From Methylobacteriaceae bacterium (GTDB taxonomy: Bacteria > Pseudomonadota > Alphaproteobacteria > Rhizobiales > Beijerinckiaceae), in the NCBI GenBank assembly GCA_947444195.1, contig CANEZL010000007.1, positions 95,347 to 159,346 of the forward strand: DNA of 64,000 bases, in the 5' to 3' direction. The notes beneath the pieces were generated by a model. That model worked only from the letters and a program-made list of their open reading frames with translations. It ran no database searches and was not told the DNA's origin. Position numbers and translations under genes: made by a program. Shown here piece by piece: positions 62,212 to 64,000 of this stretch (position 1 is its first letter; each line of letters starts with the position of its first letter).

Positions 62212-63160
62212 GTTTCCTCATCCTGGCCGACCGACGATCGTGAGCCGCCCTTTTGTCGGACAATGCGGAGGTGCCGGATAAGAAACCCTTTATCGAGCGC
62301 CGTGCTCACGGGGGCGTCATCTTGGGATGTTCGTGGCGACCGCGGGCGACGCCGGATCCGGCCTCGCGCGGCGACCGGGCCCCGCCGAAGCGCCGCGGTC
62401 GTGCCCGGATCGGTTCGCTCGCGCGGGGCCGGATCGGTCTCTCCCTCGCTGGCGAGCGCGTCCGTCGACGAGACCCGCGGCGTGATCGAGCCCTCGGTCG
62501 GAAGCGCCCTCCCGTTGGGCCACGATCAGCTTCGATCGGAAACGGCCTCGTCGAAAAGGGTTTGAATGCCCGTATCCGATACCGCGGAGACATGGATCGT
62601 GACCGCGACGGAAGCGAGGCACCTTCGTGATACACGCACGGCACCGAGGCCCGGAATCGTATACCGAATATTCCGGAGATCGGGCAGTGACAAAAACCTC
62701 CCGGATGTCATCATATTCAGCAATCGCAGGTCCTGACCGGAAGCAGGCGGGTCTTTTAAGGAGGTTTGTCTGCGTCGTTAATGATTTCATAGAATTTGGT
62801 AGCCGACGATATGGCCCTGCCAGCCGGGTCCCCGATCATGCGCCTCAAGCTCCCGATCCGCACATCTCCGTTAAGCGACCGCGCCGGTTCGGGCCTGTGA
62901 CGATCGAGACCGCTCACTCGCGGCCCCGCGGCGCCAGTCATGGCGGCGCGCCGACGGGCCGGGGGCCGACGCGGAACATGCTTTGCCCCGAGGCGCGGAG
63001 GCGGATGCTTCACGGCCACGCCGGGATTGCTGCACGGCCCCCGATGACAGCTTGCATCAATTGAGTGTTAACTTTTCCAGCCCGTTCCGATCCATTTCGC
63101 ATTGCTTAACCGGATAGGCTTATCTTCGGTGGCGCAATAACGACAAATAGCGACAGGCCC
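62212..63160. other. Long intergenic region between mcp and cheZ
   Basis: This 949-bp gap is the largest in the window. Its first 400 bp are GC-rich. The part from about 62620 to 62820 and the last 100 bp before cheZ are clearly more AT-rich than anything nearby. Frames in it (for example 62627-63064) have no recognisable motif. The AT-rich end should hold the cheZ promoter. A small RNA is possible but not shown. Confidence 0.4.
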
Positions 63161-63712
63161 ATGATCTGCGACCAGCACGCTCCTCCCTCGATCGAAGAGC
63201 ACACCGCCCTGCTGCAGCGTCATCTGGTCTCGATCTCGGACGCCATCGTGCGCACGCGCCAGGAAATCGCCGAGCTGCGCCAGGAGCAGGAGGCCGGCCG
63301 AGCCTGCGACGAGCTGCTCGCCGTCGTGCAGGGCACCGAGCAGGCCACCGACACCATCCTCACCGCGTCGGAGACCGTCGACAGCCTCGCCCGCGGCATC
63401 GCCCGGCGCGCGCAGGACGACGCGGTGAGGGCGGAGGCGGCCGCCATCCAGGCGCAGATGCAGACCATCTTCGAGGCCTGCAACTTCCAGGACCTGACCG
63501 GCCAGCGCATCTCGAAGGTCGTGCGCACCATCGGCTTCGTCGAGGAGCGGGTCGCCGAGATGCTGCGTCTCTGGGCCGGTTCGGGCGCGCCGGCCACGCC
63601 GGTGAAACCCGCCCGCGACCGGCGCAGCGAGGAGGATTCCCTCCTGAACGGTCCCGCCCTCCCGGGCGCTGCCGCCGTCTCCCAGGACGCCGTCGACGCG
63701 ATGTTCCCGTAG
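63161..63712 (+). CDS. cheZ: CheZ-type protein phosphatase
   Basis: A 183-residue, mostly helical protein. The catalytic helix motif ACNFQDLTGQRISKVVRTI contains the Gln and Asp used by CheZ to hydrolyse phospho-CheY, and the C-terminus SQDAVDAMFP matches the CheY-binding tail. The N-terminal two-thirds form the expected long hairpin. It lies 35 bp upstream of the next gene and downstream of a chemoreceptor gene on the other strand. No flagellar genes are in the window. Confidence 0.88.
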   Translation: MICDQHAPPSIEEHTALLQRHLVSISDAIVRTRQEIAELRQEQEAGRACDELLAVVQGTEQATDTILTASETVDSLARGIARRAQDDAVRAEAAAIQAQMQTIFEACNFQDLTGQRISKVVRTIGFVEERVAEMLRLWAGSGAPATPVKPARDRRSEEDSLLNGPALPGAAAVSQDAVDAMFP

Positions 63713-63746
63713 CCCGTCGCCACAAAGCGGCCGTTCGAGGGCGCCG

Positions 63747-64000
63747 ATGGACCGCATTCTCCTGATCTCGGACGATCCCGGACGCAGCCGCAGCTTGGCG
63801 CGGGAGCTGGCCTGCGAGATCCACGACGTCGCCGACGAGGCTCCGGCCGGCCCGGCCGACGCCATCCTCGCGGACGTGCGCGATTTCAGCGCGGAATCGG
63901 TGGAGCGCCTGCGCCGCGTCCTGGGGCAGGCCCGGCGCGGGGCGCCCCTCGTCGTGCTGGTGCAGCAGAACAGCTCGCGCGCCCGCCTGTTCGGGATGGC
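63747..64000 (+). CDS. Unidentified protein, N-terminal part (receiver-like)
   Basis: ATG 63747 opens MDRILLISDDPGRSRSLARE, continuing with ADAILADVRDFSAESVERLR and GAPLVVLVQQNSSRARLFGM before the window ends. The pattern (ILLISDDP, then ILADVRD) is like a response-regulator receiver, with Asp at the phospho-acceptor position in ADVRD. What follows beyond residue 84 is not visible. It is probably co-transcribed with cheZ. Confidence 0.6.
   Translation, partial: MDRILLISDDPGRSRSLARELACEIHDVADEAPAGPADAILADVRDFSAESVERLRRVLGQARRGAPLVVLVQQNSSRARLFGM

Noticed and set aside
62317..62790. 157-codon frame on the minus strand in the mcp-cheZ gap
   Set aside because: It begins in the AT-rich part and runs into Arg/Gly-rich GC-biased sequence without any motif or ribosome binding site.

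Overview
The window is GC-rich, densely coded chromosomal DNA. It most resembles an alphaproteobacterium of the Hyphomicrobiales, probably Methylobacteriaceae (an inference from gene content and repeat families, not a search). The supporting signs are an XRE regulator next to metK as in rhizobia, a DUF2778 cell-wall protein, DUF3597 and DUF2218 proteins, Rhizobiales-type intergenic palindromes and many GTGA/TGATG gene overlaps. There is no integrase, transposase, phage gene or CRISPR array.

Layout. 1-8.5 kb: start of metK with a structured leader, a PraR/PhrR-like regulator, a nidogen-domain autotransporter and a secreted caspase-like protein with a long coiled coil. 9-21.6 kb: a type II secretion locus in five transcription units (gspFE, gspLM plus a GspC/N-like gene, gspD, gspG, and a membrane protein followed by gspOHIJK). 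22-25.4 kb: a Sco-type copper chaperone gene followed by a secreted galactose/glyoxal-oxidase-like copper radical enzyme with ricin-B and AbfB-type binding domains. 25.7-34 kb: small conserved proteins, an M29 aminopeptidase, an NMT1-type ABC importer and a DUF2778 protein. 34-42 kb: a LysR gene and a leftward operon (CoA-transferase, HMG-CoA-lyase-like, MFS, aconitase-like, DctP) that could convert a C5 branched diacid to acetyl-CoA and pyruvate. 42.4-49.4 kb: an ABC importer with two binding proteins, a TtdAB-type hydro-lyase and a ThDP enzyme.

49.7-57.3 kb holds a sulfolactate-type sulfonate locus. A TauE-type exporter is divergent from suyA-suyB; slcC, comC and a GntR/UTRA regulator follow, and a YeiH-type (PSE) transporter lies just beyond. 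In the established scheme SlcC oxidises (S)-sulfolactate to sulfopyruvate, ComC reduces it to (R)-sulfolactate, and SuyAB cleaves that to pyruvate and sulfite, which is exported. Two perfect palindromes (TCTTATATAAGA) lie in the tauE/suyA promoter region. A one-mismatch copy lies upstream of the ABC importer cluster at 42.1 kb, suggesting one regulon that joins uptake and breakdown.

57.5-64 kb is housekeeping: purD, an RlmB-type methyltransferase, tRNA-Glu(UUC) with its promoter, a chemoreceptor, cheZ and the start of an unidentified gene. A dispersed repeat of about 138 bp occurs three times in full, plus once truncated inside the gspL-gspM junction. A second palindromic element separates suyB from slcC.
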